Assembly: GCA_031272305.1 (NCBI GenBank)
Contig: JAISUA010000187.1
Span: 1 to 6,357, forward strand
DNA: 6,357 nucleotides
Source: Clostridioides sp.
GTDB taxonomy: Bacteria; Bacillota; Clostridia; Peptostreptococcales; Peptostreptococcaceae
Direction: 5' to 3'
The first letter of the stretch is position 1. The number at the start of each line of letters is the position of its first letter. The notes under the pieces are model-generated. The model saw only the letters and a program-made list of their open reading frames with translations, was not told the origin of the DNA and did no database searches. The position numbers were made by a program, and so were the translations under genes. This document shows, one piece after another, positions 1-5,488 of this stretch.

Positions 1-57
1 AAAACTTATAAGCTGTTTGCTATCATAGATATTGTTAACATCTTTAAAATCTTTCAT
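1..57 (-). CDS. Start of an unidentified protein (5' fragment, runs off left edge)
   Basis: The first 19 codons of a minus-strand gene are visible, reading MKDFKDVNNIYDSKQLISF, and the frame is still open at position 1. The start is supported by an AAGGGGA Shine-Dalgarno a few bases upstream of the ATG. The gene begins 21 bp after the mnmM stop on the same strand, so it is probably the third gene of the rluB-mnmM transcript. The visible residues are hydrophilic, with no signal peptide or membrane segment, which suggests a cytoplasmic N-terminus. I do not recognise the family from so short a piece and assign no function. Confidence 0.65.
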   Translation of the reverse strand, partial: MKDFKDVNNIYDSKQLISF

Positions 58-78
58 GGAAATCCCCTTTTTCTTAAA

Positions 79-648
79 TTATCGTTTTTCAATTAAAATT
101 AATTCTGGAGGATTATTTATTTGATTTATAAACTTTGACATAAATACAGAGTAATCTGTTTGAGGTAAAGACTGCACAAATTCCAAAACAGCTTCTTTTT
201 CCTCTTGACCACCTTTATGTCCAGAATAAATAGTTATACTTATTATTCCATTTTTATTTAATATTTTCAAACTATCCTTCAGTGCATTTATTGTTGAATC
301 TGGCTTTGTGATCAAATTATGGTCTCCACTTGGAAGATAACCTAGATTAAACATAATGCAATCAACATTTCCAGTATGATACTCTAAAATGTTCTCATGA
401 CTGTCATTGATTAATTTTGTGTTGTTTTTCAAATTATATTTTTCAAGAAGTTTTGTTGTATTTTTAATTGCTACATCTTGAATGTCAAAAGCATAAACAA
501 AACCCGTTTCCCCTACTTTTTCTGCTAGATATTTAGTATCATATCCATTCCCCATAGTAGCATCTATCACTGTAGAACCTTCTTTTAAGAACTTGTCTAA
601 AAAGATTTTATTTATATCTGTTATCTTTGTTAAATAATTAAAACTCAT
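79..648 (-). CDS. mnmM: tRNA 5-aminomethyl-2-thiouridine methyltransferase MnmM (YtqB family)
   Basis: This is a 189-residue class I SAM-dependent methyltransferase of the YtqB/rRNA-methylase-like family, close to the usual length of about 190. Visible landmarks are the SAM-binding motif I DATMGNGYDT (residues 29-38), the acidic end of strand 2 in AFDIQ (53-57), the family signature FNLGYLPSGDH (100-110), YSGHKGGQEE (141-150) and the C-terminal NNPPELILIEK (178-188). In B. subtilis this family (YtqB, renamed MnmM) methylates nm5s2U to mnm5s2U at the tRNA wobble position. That role is inferred here from the shared motifs. The start has an AGGTGA Shine-Dalgarno at good spacing. The gene lies 77 bp downstream of rluB and 21 bp upstream of the next gene, so it is probably in an operon. 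Its start region is tandemly duplicated (see 623-700). Family assignment is very secure; the exact tRNA substrate is less so. Confidence 0.9.
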   Translation of the reverse strand: MSFNYLTKITDINKIFLDKFLKEGSTVIDATMGNGYDTKYLAEKVGETGFVYAFDIQDVAIKNTTKLLEKYNLKNNTKLINDSHENILEYHTGNVDCIMFNLGYLPSGDHNLITKPDSTINALKDSLKILNKNGIISITIYSGHKGGQEEKEAVLEFVQSLPQTDYSVFMSKFINQINNPPELILIEKR

Positions 649-700
649 AAAATCACCTATATTTTTGTTAAATAATTAAAACTCATAAAACGTTCTATAT
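623..700. repeat. 38-bp tandem duplication spanning the mnmM translation start
   Basis: Two head-to-tail 38-bp units (623-660 and 661-698) share a perfect 27-bp block (626-652 and 664-690); the match continues two bases past 698. I count five differences in 38 bases, four of them consecutive and lying exactly on the Shine-Dalgarno. On the minus strand the functional copy reads ATATAGGTGATTTTATG, the upstream copy ATATAGAACGTTTTATG. The upstream ATG (684-686) opens a nine-codon frame, MSFNYLTKI, identical to the first nine residues of MnmM. It ends at a TAG that overlaps the real AGGTGA ribosome-binding site. With no Shine-Dalgarno left it is probably a relic rather than a translated leader peptide. 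Confidence 0.9.
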
Positions 701-725
701 GCAACAAGATAAAAATTATATATTT

Positions 726-1442
726 TTACTCGATTGATTTTAAATATTTTATTTCTTTATCTGTTAAATATCTAAATTTACCTATTTCTAAATCACCTAG
801 TCCTATTTTTCCTACAAATATTCTTCTAAGTCTTAACGTAGGATGATTTATTGCTCTAAGCATTTTTCTTACTTGTCTGTTTCTACCTTCATGAATAGTA
901 ACCTCACAAACACTTATTTTTTTCTCAGGAAGTGCCTTTGTGACAGTAAGTTTTGCAGGAGCTGTTTTGTAATCTTCGATTTGGATTCCTTCTTTGAATT
1001 TTTTTATATCCGAATAATCTGGAATGCCTTTTACTATCGCTTTATATACCTTATTGATGTTGTGCTTAGGATGAGTCAATTTGTATGTCAAATCACCATC
1101 GTTTGTCAAGATAATAAGTCCACTTGTTTCATAATCAAGTCTTCCTACAGGAAATATCCTTTCCTCTACATCACTAAGCAAATCCAGTACACTAGGTCTA
1201 TCGAATTGATCTTTGACAGATGTAATATAACCTTCTGGCTTATTCAGAGCAATATATATTTTTTTCTCTTCAAGAGAAATTTTTTCGCCATTTACTTTTA
1301 CAATATCTTTTTTTTCGTCAACTTGAAACGAAAGTTCTGTTACAATATTTCCGTTGACAGTTACTTTTCCATCAGTTATGAGAGTCTCTGCTTTTCTTCT
1401 TGAAGCAACTCCACAACTAGCTATAAATTTATTTATTCTCAT
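726..1442 (-). CDS. rluB: 23S rRNA pseudouridine synthase, RluB/RsuA family
   Basis: This 238-residue protein has the normal two-part layout of the RsuA/RluB/RluE/RluF family. An N-terminal S4 RNA-binding domain (about residues 1-60, MRINKFIASCGVASRRKAE and GKVTVNG) is followed by the catalytic domain. The active-site motif is GRLDYETSGLIILTNDG (100-116) with catalytic Asp103; KVYKAIVKG (131-139) and EGRNRQVRKML (185-195) are also characteristic. Enzymes of this group isomerise a specific uridine to pseudouridine in rRNA; the Firmicutes orthologue RluB acts on helix 90-92 of 23S rRNA. The start is preceded by AAAGGTGA five bases upstream. It is the first gene of the visible minus-strand cluster, with mnmM 77 bp downstream. 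Its promoter should lie in the repeat-rich spacer at 1443-1620. Assignment to RluB rather than RsuA is by family type and length. Confidence 0.93.
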   Translation of the reverse strand: MRINKFIASCGVASRRKAETLITDGKVTVNGNIVTELSFQVDEKKDIVKVNGEKISLEEKKIYIALNKPEGYITSVKDQFDRPSVLDLLSDVEERIFPVGRLDYETSGLIILTNDGDLTYKLTHPKHNINKVYKAIVKGIPDYSDIKKFKEGIQIEDYKTAPAKLTVTKALPEKKISVCEVTIHEGRNRQVRKMLRAINHPTLRLRRIFVGKIGLGDLEIGKFRYLTDKEIKYLKSIE

Positions 1443-1494
1443 TTATTCACCTTTTCATTATTGATTTTTTAAACTTTTAGTTTATTTGTATATA

Positions 1495-1614
1495 TTTTGT
1501 TTGTATATAAATTTTAATAGACATTTTTACAAACTTTTGTTCGCATATAAATTTTAGTAGAACTTTTTACAAACTTTTGTTTATATATAAATTTTAGTAT
1601 AACTTTTTATACTA
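1495..1614. repeat. Three tandem 40-bp repeats in the rluB / AI-2E divergent spacer
   Basis: Three consecutive 40-bp units (1495-1534, 1535-1574, 1575-1614) each start with TTTTGT, carry an ATATAAATTTTA core, and the first two end with TTTTTACAAAC. The third unit diverges at its end (TTTTTATACTA). A weaker partial copy is visible on the left (about 1465-1494), and perhaps a degenerate one after 1615. The repeats fill much of the 291-bp non-coding spacer between the divergent rluB and AI-2E genes. No gene is evident in the spacer. Confidence 0.85.
1504..1532 (-). promoter_or_regulatory. Candidate rluB promoter (inside the 40-bp repeat)
   Basis: On the minus strand, TTGTAA (1527-1532) and TATATA (1504-1509) are separated by exactly 17 bp, a reasonable sigma-A type pair. 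This would put transcription start about 50-55 bp upstream of the rluB ATG. The middle repeat unit carries the equivalent pair TTGTAA / TATATG (1567-1572 and 1544-1549), and the third has a poorer version. In such AT-rich DNA chance matches are common, so this is tentative. Confidence 0.4.
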
Positions 1615-1650
1615 TTTTATTTTTTTCTACATAAATTATTATACAACATT

Positions 1651-1679
1651 TTGAGCAAATTAGTAATTTTATTTATATT
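1651..1679 (+). promoter_or_regulatory. Candidate promoter of the AI-2E family gene
   Basis: TTGAGC (1651-1656) and TATATT (1674-1679) are separated by 17 bp, with a predicted start near 1686, about 48 bp before the ATG at 1734. It lies beyond the 40-bp repeats. The two hexamers and their spacing are good for a vegetative promoter, but AT-rich background lowers the certainty. Confidence 0.5.
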
Positions 1680-1733
1680 TTTTGGGAAGGATATAGTGTA
1701 AATGAAGAAAAATATTTGGAGGAATGAAGCGGA

Positions 1734-3068
1734 ATGAAAAATAAAAAAAATAAAACTCATACAGATTATAGAAATAATGCAAATAACAATGCTTCTAATA
1801 ATATAACTGAGCATTCCAATAAAGTTACAGAAAAAGTTACAAGTAACAATAATTGTTCTAATAATATTAATAAAAATCATAACAATGATACTTTTCATCT
1901 TAATAAAAATTATAACACTTACAACAACGATACTTTTCGTTTTACAAATTCGAAAAATAGTCTTTTGAATAGATTCGACAGTGATATCAGCTCTTTCCAG
2001 AAATTAAAGCCTTATTTTCTACTCGCATTATTTTTTGTTATTTCATTCAAAATAATAAATTCGCCAAGAACGTTTTTCGCTGGTTTTTGTTCTTTTATTA
2101 AATTCTTTTCTCCTCTTTTGATTGGAATTTTTATAGCACTTTTAATAAATCCTATACTTAGATATTTTGAAAATAAATTAAAGCTGAAACGTTGGATAAG
2201 CCTCATAATATCCTATGTAATAGTTTGTGTTTGTGTATTTTTGATATTTAAATTGATAATACCTCTTGCAATAAGAACTATGAATGAGTTAATAGTAGAA
2301 CTTCCAAATTATATATCTCAAATAAGCAAAAAACTTTCTAAGATAGCTTCTCAAGAACAATTTTTAAAAGTGACTTTGCCAAATATTGAAGGAAATATAA
2401 ACAAAAATTTGACTTCAATAGTAAAAAAATTAACTAATATTTCTACGGATTCATTTGAATATTTATTCGGTGTTGCATCTGTATTGTTCAATATAATTAT
2501 AGGACTTATTATGTCAGTGTATATGTTAAGTGATAAAGAAAAAATTTCTATTTACTTGAAACGATTTTTGTACGCTATTTTTAGTAAAAAACATACTGAC
2601 AGCATGATTGAATTTGGAAAAATTTCTAATGATATATTCTATCAATTTATAACAGGAACTCTTATAGAAGCGTTGATTGTAGGAGTGATTATGTTTTTAG
2701 GATTTGAATTTATTTTTAAACTAGATAATTCATTGTTTTTCGCATTTATTGCTTTTGTCACAAACATGATTCCTTATTTTGGACCATTTATTGGAGCCTT
2801 TTTTCCAGTCACTATAACATTAGTTTATAGTCCAATGAAAGCAATCTGGCTTTCACTGTTTATTTTTGTAGTACAACAACTAGATGGAAATGTAATAGGT
2901 CCTAAAGTGATTGGAAATCAAGTTGGACTTACTCCTCTGTGCATTATAAATGCTGTGCTTATAGGTGGAGGTTTGTTTGGAGTAATAGGACTATTTTTAT
3001 CTATACCAATTGCATCGATTTTTAATGTTTGGTTAAATAACTTCATTGATAGTCGCTTAAATAGATAG
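1734..3068 (+). CDS. AI-2E/UPF0118 family multi-pass membrane transporter with Asn-rich N-terminal extension
   Basis: This 444-residue protein has the AI-2E transporter family (UPF0118, PerM/TqsA-like) layout. Hydrophobic segments lie near residues 94-110, 119-139 and 154-178. A hydrophilic stretch (about 180-240) follows, and then a cluster of segments from about 241 to 430. Family signatures are NMIPYFGPFIGAFFP (344-358) and QQLDGNVIGPKVIG (381-394). Members are proposed exporters of small molecules or ions; the substrate cannot be inferred here. The first 80 residues are low-complexity and very rich in Asn (27 by my count), with NNDTF occurring twice (50-54, 64-68); this is not part of the family core. 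The start is the only in-frame ATG near the GGAGG at 1718-1722, with a long 11-base spacing; a stop lies just upstream in frame. It is a single-gene unit, divergent from rluB and convergent with the lipoprotein gene. Confidence 0.9.
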   Translation: MKNKKNKTHTDYRNNANNNASNNITEHSNKVTEKVTSNNNCSNNINKNHNNDTFHLNKNYNTYNNDTFRFTNSKNSLLNRFDSDISSFQKLKPYFLLALFFVISFKIINSPRTFFAGFCSFIKFFSPLLIGIFIALLINPILRYFENKLKLKRWISLIISYVIVCVCVFLIFKLIIPLAIRTMNELIVELPNYISQISKKLSKIASQEQFLKVTLPNIEGNINKNLTSIVKKLTNISTDSFEYLFGVASVLFNIIIGLIMSVYMLSDKEKISIYLKRFLYAIFSKKHTDSMIEFGKISNDIFYQFITGTLIEALIVGVIMFLGFEFIFKLDNSLFFAFIAFVTNMIPYFGPFIGAFFPVTITLVYSPMKAIWLSLFIFVVQQLDGNVIGPKVIGNQVGLTPLCIINAVLIGGGLFGVIGLFLSIPIASIFNVWLNNFIDSRLNR

Positions 3069-3127
3069 TGCATAAAAATAATATTGTAAAAAAGTTTATA
3101 TGTATAGTTCAAAAGTTTATACAATCC

Positions 3128-3175
3128 AAAAATAATATTGAGTTTGATAAAAAAAATAATATTGAGTTTGATAAA
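3128..3175. repeat. Perfect 24-bp tandem duplication downstream of the AI-2E gene
   Basis: Two adjacent identical 24-bp units (3128-3151 and 3152-3175) carry the core AATAATATTGAGTTTGATAA. A partial third copy, AAAAATAATATTG, is at 3074-3086. The units sit between the AI-2E stop codon and the long inverted repeat. The short words AAAAGTTTATA at about 3090-3100 and 3111-3121 are also repeated. No coding potential or strong hairpin is seen here. Confidence 0.85.
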
Positions 3176-3215
3176 AAGGAAAAATAAAATATCTGTATAC
3201 TTTTTATAGATTTCT

Positions 3216-3330
3216 GATATAACAAAAAGCTGACGATATGTTTGGAGATTCAACTTAAGACTTGTACTCACAACAAGTGTGAGACTAGCAAACGAATCTA
3301 ACAATCATTTCATCAGCTTTTTATTATAAC
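3216..3330. terminator. Long imperfect inverted repeat, probable bidirectional terminator or structured RNA
   Basis: The core is a perfect 10-bp inverted repeat, AAAAAGCTGA (3224-3233) and TCAGCTTTTT (3313-3322). It extends outward with two mismatches to 3216 and 3330. Inside, GAT/ATC (3235-3237, 3304-3306), TGTT/AACA (3239-3242, 3300-3303) and AGATTC/GAATCT (3246-3251, 3294-3299) continue the stem with small bulges. A hairpin CTCACA/TGTGAG with loop ACAAG (3267-3283) caps it. Both strands end the base stem in five T residues, as expected for an intrinsic terminator serving the two convergent genes. The arm is much longer and more articulated than an ordinary terminator, so a small structured RNA or a miniature repeat element is also possible. 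I did not match it to any riboswitch or RNA family I know. Confidence 0.6.
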
Positions 3331-3349
3331 ATACTTATTATCTTGTTTT

Positions 3350-3994
3350 TTATTGACCTGTTCCTCCAGTATTATTTTGACTAGGAGGAGTTGTAGTACT
3401 AGAACCATCACCTGTTCCAGTGCTAGGAGTACTAGCTCCACTACTTGCTCCAGAATCTCCACTCGGAGTTGTAGGTGTTTGTGATTTTGCTTTCTCAGCA
3501 TCTGCTTTTGCCTTTTCAGCAGCAATTTTAGCAGAATGCTTATAATTTGCCTTCAATGCGATTTCTCTAACTCTATCTAAATCACCTTTTGCACTTTTTT
3601 TAGCCTTTTCTTTTCTTTGAGACATCTCTTCTTCAATGTCCTTTAAAGTCTTATTGTATTCATCTTTTTTCTTTGTGGCTTCACTTTTGATTGCAGAAGA
3701 TCCTTCTTTCATTTTAATTATTATATCAAGTTCTTTAATTGCTTTTTTGTAGTCTTCATATTCAACATAATCCATTGCATTTTTCATATGAAGAGCTTGA
3801 ATGTACATAGCACGAGCAGCACTATCATCTGAATCCTTTAGTAATTTTGAAAAACTTTCGATTGCTTCATCAAATTTATGATCTTCAAGCTGTTGCATTC
3901 CTTGATTATAATAGTCAATTTCAGCACTGTTTTTTACACATGCACAAAGAAATAAGGATATTGCAATAATAAAAAATACAGCTGTTTTCTTCAT
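3350..3994 (-). CDS. Putative surface lipoprotein with TPR-like and coiled-coil regions
   Basis: This is a 214-residue predicted lipoprotein of unknown function. A short basic, hydrophobic leader (MKKTAVFFIIAISLFLCAC) ends in a lipobox-like L-C-A-C, with Cys19 the likely lipidated residue (Cys17 is an alternative). Residues about 28-55 (YYNQGMQQLEDHKFDEAIE region) and 59-94 resemble tetratricopeptide helical pairs. Residues 95-170 are rich in Lys, Glu and Ala and look like helix or coiled coil. The last 45 residues are a disordered Ser/Thr/Gly/Pro tail. It should be anchored on the outer face of the cytoplasmic membrane, with TPR-like repeats for protein contact. The AGGTGG Shine-Dalgarno (4001-4006) supports the start. 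It lies 129 bp downstream of lysA with its own candidate promoter, so a role in lysine synthesis is not implied. Confidence 0.85.
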   Translation of the reverse strand: MKKTAVFFIIAISLFLCACVKNSAEIDYYNQGMQQLEDHKFDEAIESFSKLLKDSDDSAARAMYIQALHMKNAMDYVEYEDYKKAIKELDIIIKMKEGSSAIKSEATKKKDEYNKTLKDIEEEMSQRKEKAKKSAKGDLDRVREIALKANYKHSAKIAAEKAKADAEKAKSQTPTTPSGDSGASSGASTPSTGTGDGSSTTTPPSQNNTGGTGQ

Positions 3995-4017
3995 ATAAAT
4001 CCACCTCTCTATTTCTT

Positions 4018-4026
4018 ATTTTATCA
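4018..4026 (-). promoter_or_regulatory. Candidate extended -10 promoter of the lipoprotein gene
   Basis: The minus strand reads TGATAAAAT, an extended -10 element (TG-n-TAAAAT). The sequence 17 bp upstream (TTTTAA) is a poor -35. Transcription would begin near 4011, leaving a leader of about 17 nt that contains the AGGTGG ribosome-binding site. Confidence 0.4.
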
Positions 4027-4044
4027 TAGTTGAATTTATATTAA

Positions 4045-4100
4045 AATAGAGAAAAAAATATTTCTATTAAATAATAGAGAAAAAAATATTTCTATTAAAT
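4045..4100. repeat. Perfect 28-bp tandem duplication with weak hairpins downstream of lysA
   Basis: Two identical adjacent 28-bp units (4045-4072 and 4073-4100) each contain an imperfect palindrome, ATAGAGA...TCTAT, around an A7 run. On the minus strand each unit gives a weak seven-pair stem (one G-U) whose loop carries a T7 run. This could slow or end lysA transcription, but the stems are A/T-rich and weak, so terminator function is uncertain. The spacer lies between the lysA stop and the lipoprotein promoter. Confidence 0.85.
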
Positions 4101-4123
4101 TTCAAGTTTATAATCAACTTCCA

Positions 4124-5416
4124 TTAGATTTCAAGTTGTAATAGTTGATCGTAAGTTTGTCTTTTGCAAATTAATTTATCTTCTCCATTAAATACTGATA
4201 CAACTGCTGCTTTAGGTATTTTGTTGTAATTAGAAGACATTGAATAACCATATGCTCCTGTTGATGTTGTTATCAAAATATCTCCACTCTCAATATTCAT
4301 AAGTCCTGTATCAGTGATTAGAATATCTCCACTTTCGCAACATTTTCCTGCAATTGTTACTTTGTTAGATGTTTTATCATTGATTTTGTTGACAATACTG
4401 CATTCGTATCCAGCGTGATAAAGTGAAGGTCTTACATTGTCAGTCATACCTCCATCTACACTTACATATACTCTTACATCTTTGATATCCTTGATAGAAC
4501 CTATAGTATAAAGAGTACTACCTGCATTTGCGATGATTGAACGACCTGGCTCAATTATCAAAATTGGCAATTTAATTCCAATATTTTTTGATGTTTCTTC
4601 TGCTCTTTTTAGAACGCTTCTACAAAAATCAGATACTTCCATAGGATGATCTTCTTTTGTATAATACACTCCTACTCCTCCACCTAGATCTATTTCTTTT
4701 ATATCAATATTATTTTGCTCTTTGATATTTTTAGCAATATTCAACATTATATCTACAGTGTCCAAATAAGGTTCTAAATCAAAAATTTGAGAACCAATAT
4801 GTGCATGTATTCCAACAAGATTTATTCTCTTGTACTCTTTTAATTTTTCCAAAGCTCTTTCCAAATCTCCATTTGTAAGTGCAAATCCAAATTTTGAATC
4901 TATCTGTCCTGTTTTTATATAGTCGTGAGTATGAGCTTCTATTCCTGGAGTAATTCTAAAATATATATCTTGAGTCTTATTTTTTTCATCGCAAATTTTC
5001 TCTATCAAATCAAGTTCATAGAAATTATCAACTACAAAACGTCCTACACCAAATTCGATTCCCATTTCTATTTCTTCAAATGTTTTGTTGTTACCATGAA
5101 AAAGTATGTTCTTCATAGGAAAATTTGCTTTGTGTGCTGTATAAAGTTCTCCGCCTGATACAACATCAAGACACATTCCTTCTTCTTCGATTATTTTGCA
5201 CATATAAATAGGCAAAAATGCCTTTCCAGCATAAGCAACTTTATTTTGTCCATTTTTTGCATCAAAATTCTCTATATATTCTCTACAATTTTGTCTTATT
5301 AATTCTTCATCTATAACATATAGAGGAGTTTTGTATTCTTTGGCTAGTTTTAAACAAGAAACTCCCCCTATACTCAGTTCATTATTATAAATTTTCATTG
5401 TACCATGAAGTTTCAT
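4124..5416 (-). CDS. lysA: Diaminopimelate decarboxylase LysA
   Basis: This complete 430-residue enzyme decarboxylates meso-2,6-diaminopimelate to L-lysine, the last step of the pathway, using pyridoxal phosphate in the cytoplasm. It is a fold-type III PLP enzyme (alanine racemase-like barrel followed by a beta domain). The PLP lysine is Lys65 in VAYAGKAF (60-67). Further hallmarks are HIGSQ (206-210), the phosphate-binding GGGVGVYY (245-252), EPGRSI (289-294), the catalytic Cys360 in GKCCESGD (357-364; note the doubled Cys) and GAYGYSMSSNYN (387-398). Length is typical. The N-terminus MKLHGT aligns with the MFLHGT start of the B. subtilis enzyme as I recall it, so the first ATG is preferred over Met7; its Shine-Dalgarno (AAGAGAGAT) is modest. 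It begins 72 bp after the lysC stop, probably in one operon. Confidence 0.96.
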   Translation of the reverse strand: MKLHGTMKIYNNELSIGGVSCLKLAKEYKTPLYVIDEELIRQNCREYIENFDAKNGQNKVAYAGKAFLPIYMCKIIEEEGMCLDVVSGGELYTAHKANFPMKNILFHGNNKTFEEIEMGIEFGVGRFVVDNFYELDLIEKICDEKNKTQDIYFRITPGIEAHTHDYIKTGQIDSKFGFALTNGDLERALEKLKEYKRINLVGIHAHIGSQIFDLEPYLDTVDIMLNIAKNIKEQNNIDIKEIDLGGGVGVYYTKEDHPMEVSDFCRSVLKRAEETSKNIGIKLPILIIEPGRSIIANAGSTLYTIGSIKDIKDVRVYVSVDGGMTDNVRPSLYHAGYECSIVNKINDKTSNKVTIAGKCCESGDILITDTGLMNIESGDILITTSTGAYGYSMSSNYNKIPKAAVVSVFNGEDKLICKRQTYDQLLQLEI

Positions 5417-5488
5417 CTTTATCTCTCTTTTCTTATTTACTTTTATTTACTTATTTTCTTTTGTTTTTTATGAAAAGTGCATATAGTC

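Noticed and set aside
843..1403. 186-codon plus-strand open frame
   Set aside because: It lies wholly antisense to rluB, which has all its family motifs. The translation is Phe/Tyr/Ile-rich with no recognisable domain and no convincing ribosome-binding site; it is a shadow of AT-rich coding DNA.
1724..1744. Six-codon frame (MKRNEK) just after GGAGG, overlapping the AI-2E start out of frame
   Set aside because: Its ATG is only one base from the GGAGG, too close for initiation. The long frame from 1734 carries the real protein, although its 11-base spacing is on the long side.
1617..1898. 93-codon minus-strand hydrophobic frame
   Set aside because: It is the antisense of the Asn-rich start of the AI-2E gene (AAT/AAC reversed gives Ile/Val/Leu), so the apparent membrane protein is an artefact.
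3239..3303. Integron attC-like site (ATCTAAC fits RYYYAAC)
   Set aside because: The partner core GTTRRRY is absent at the mirrored position, and there is no integrase or cassette structure in the window.
2918..3304. 128-codon minus-strand frame across the convergent spacer
   Set aside because: It overlaps the AI-2E 3' end, and the tandem and inverted repeats create its low-complexity middle. No Shine-Dalgarno or known domain was seen.
3224..3322. Hammerhead ribozyme (CUGACGA on plus, CUGAUGA on minus, next to the base stem)
   Set aside because: Both strands show the CUGANGA word and an NUH triplet near the closing stem, but no stem II followed by GAAA exists. The words arise from the GCTGA/TCAGC inverted repeat.
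5417..5488. Lysine riboswitch or terminator between lysC and lysA
   Set aside because: The 72-bp gap is almost pure A/T with no stable hairpin, and is far too short for an L-box. Any lysine riboswitch would be upstream of lysC, outside the window.
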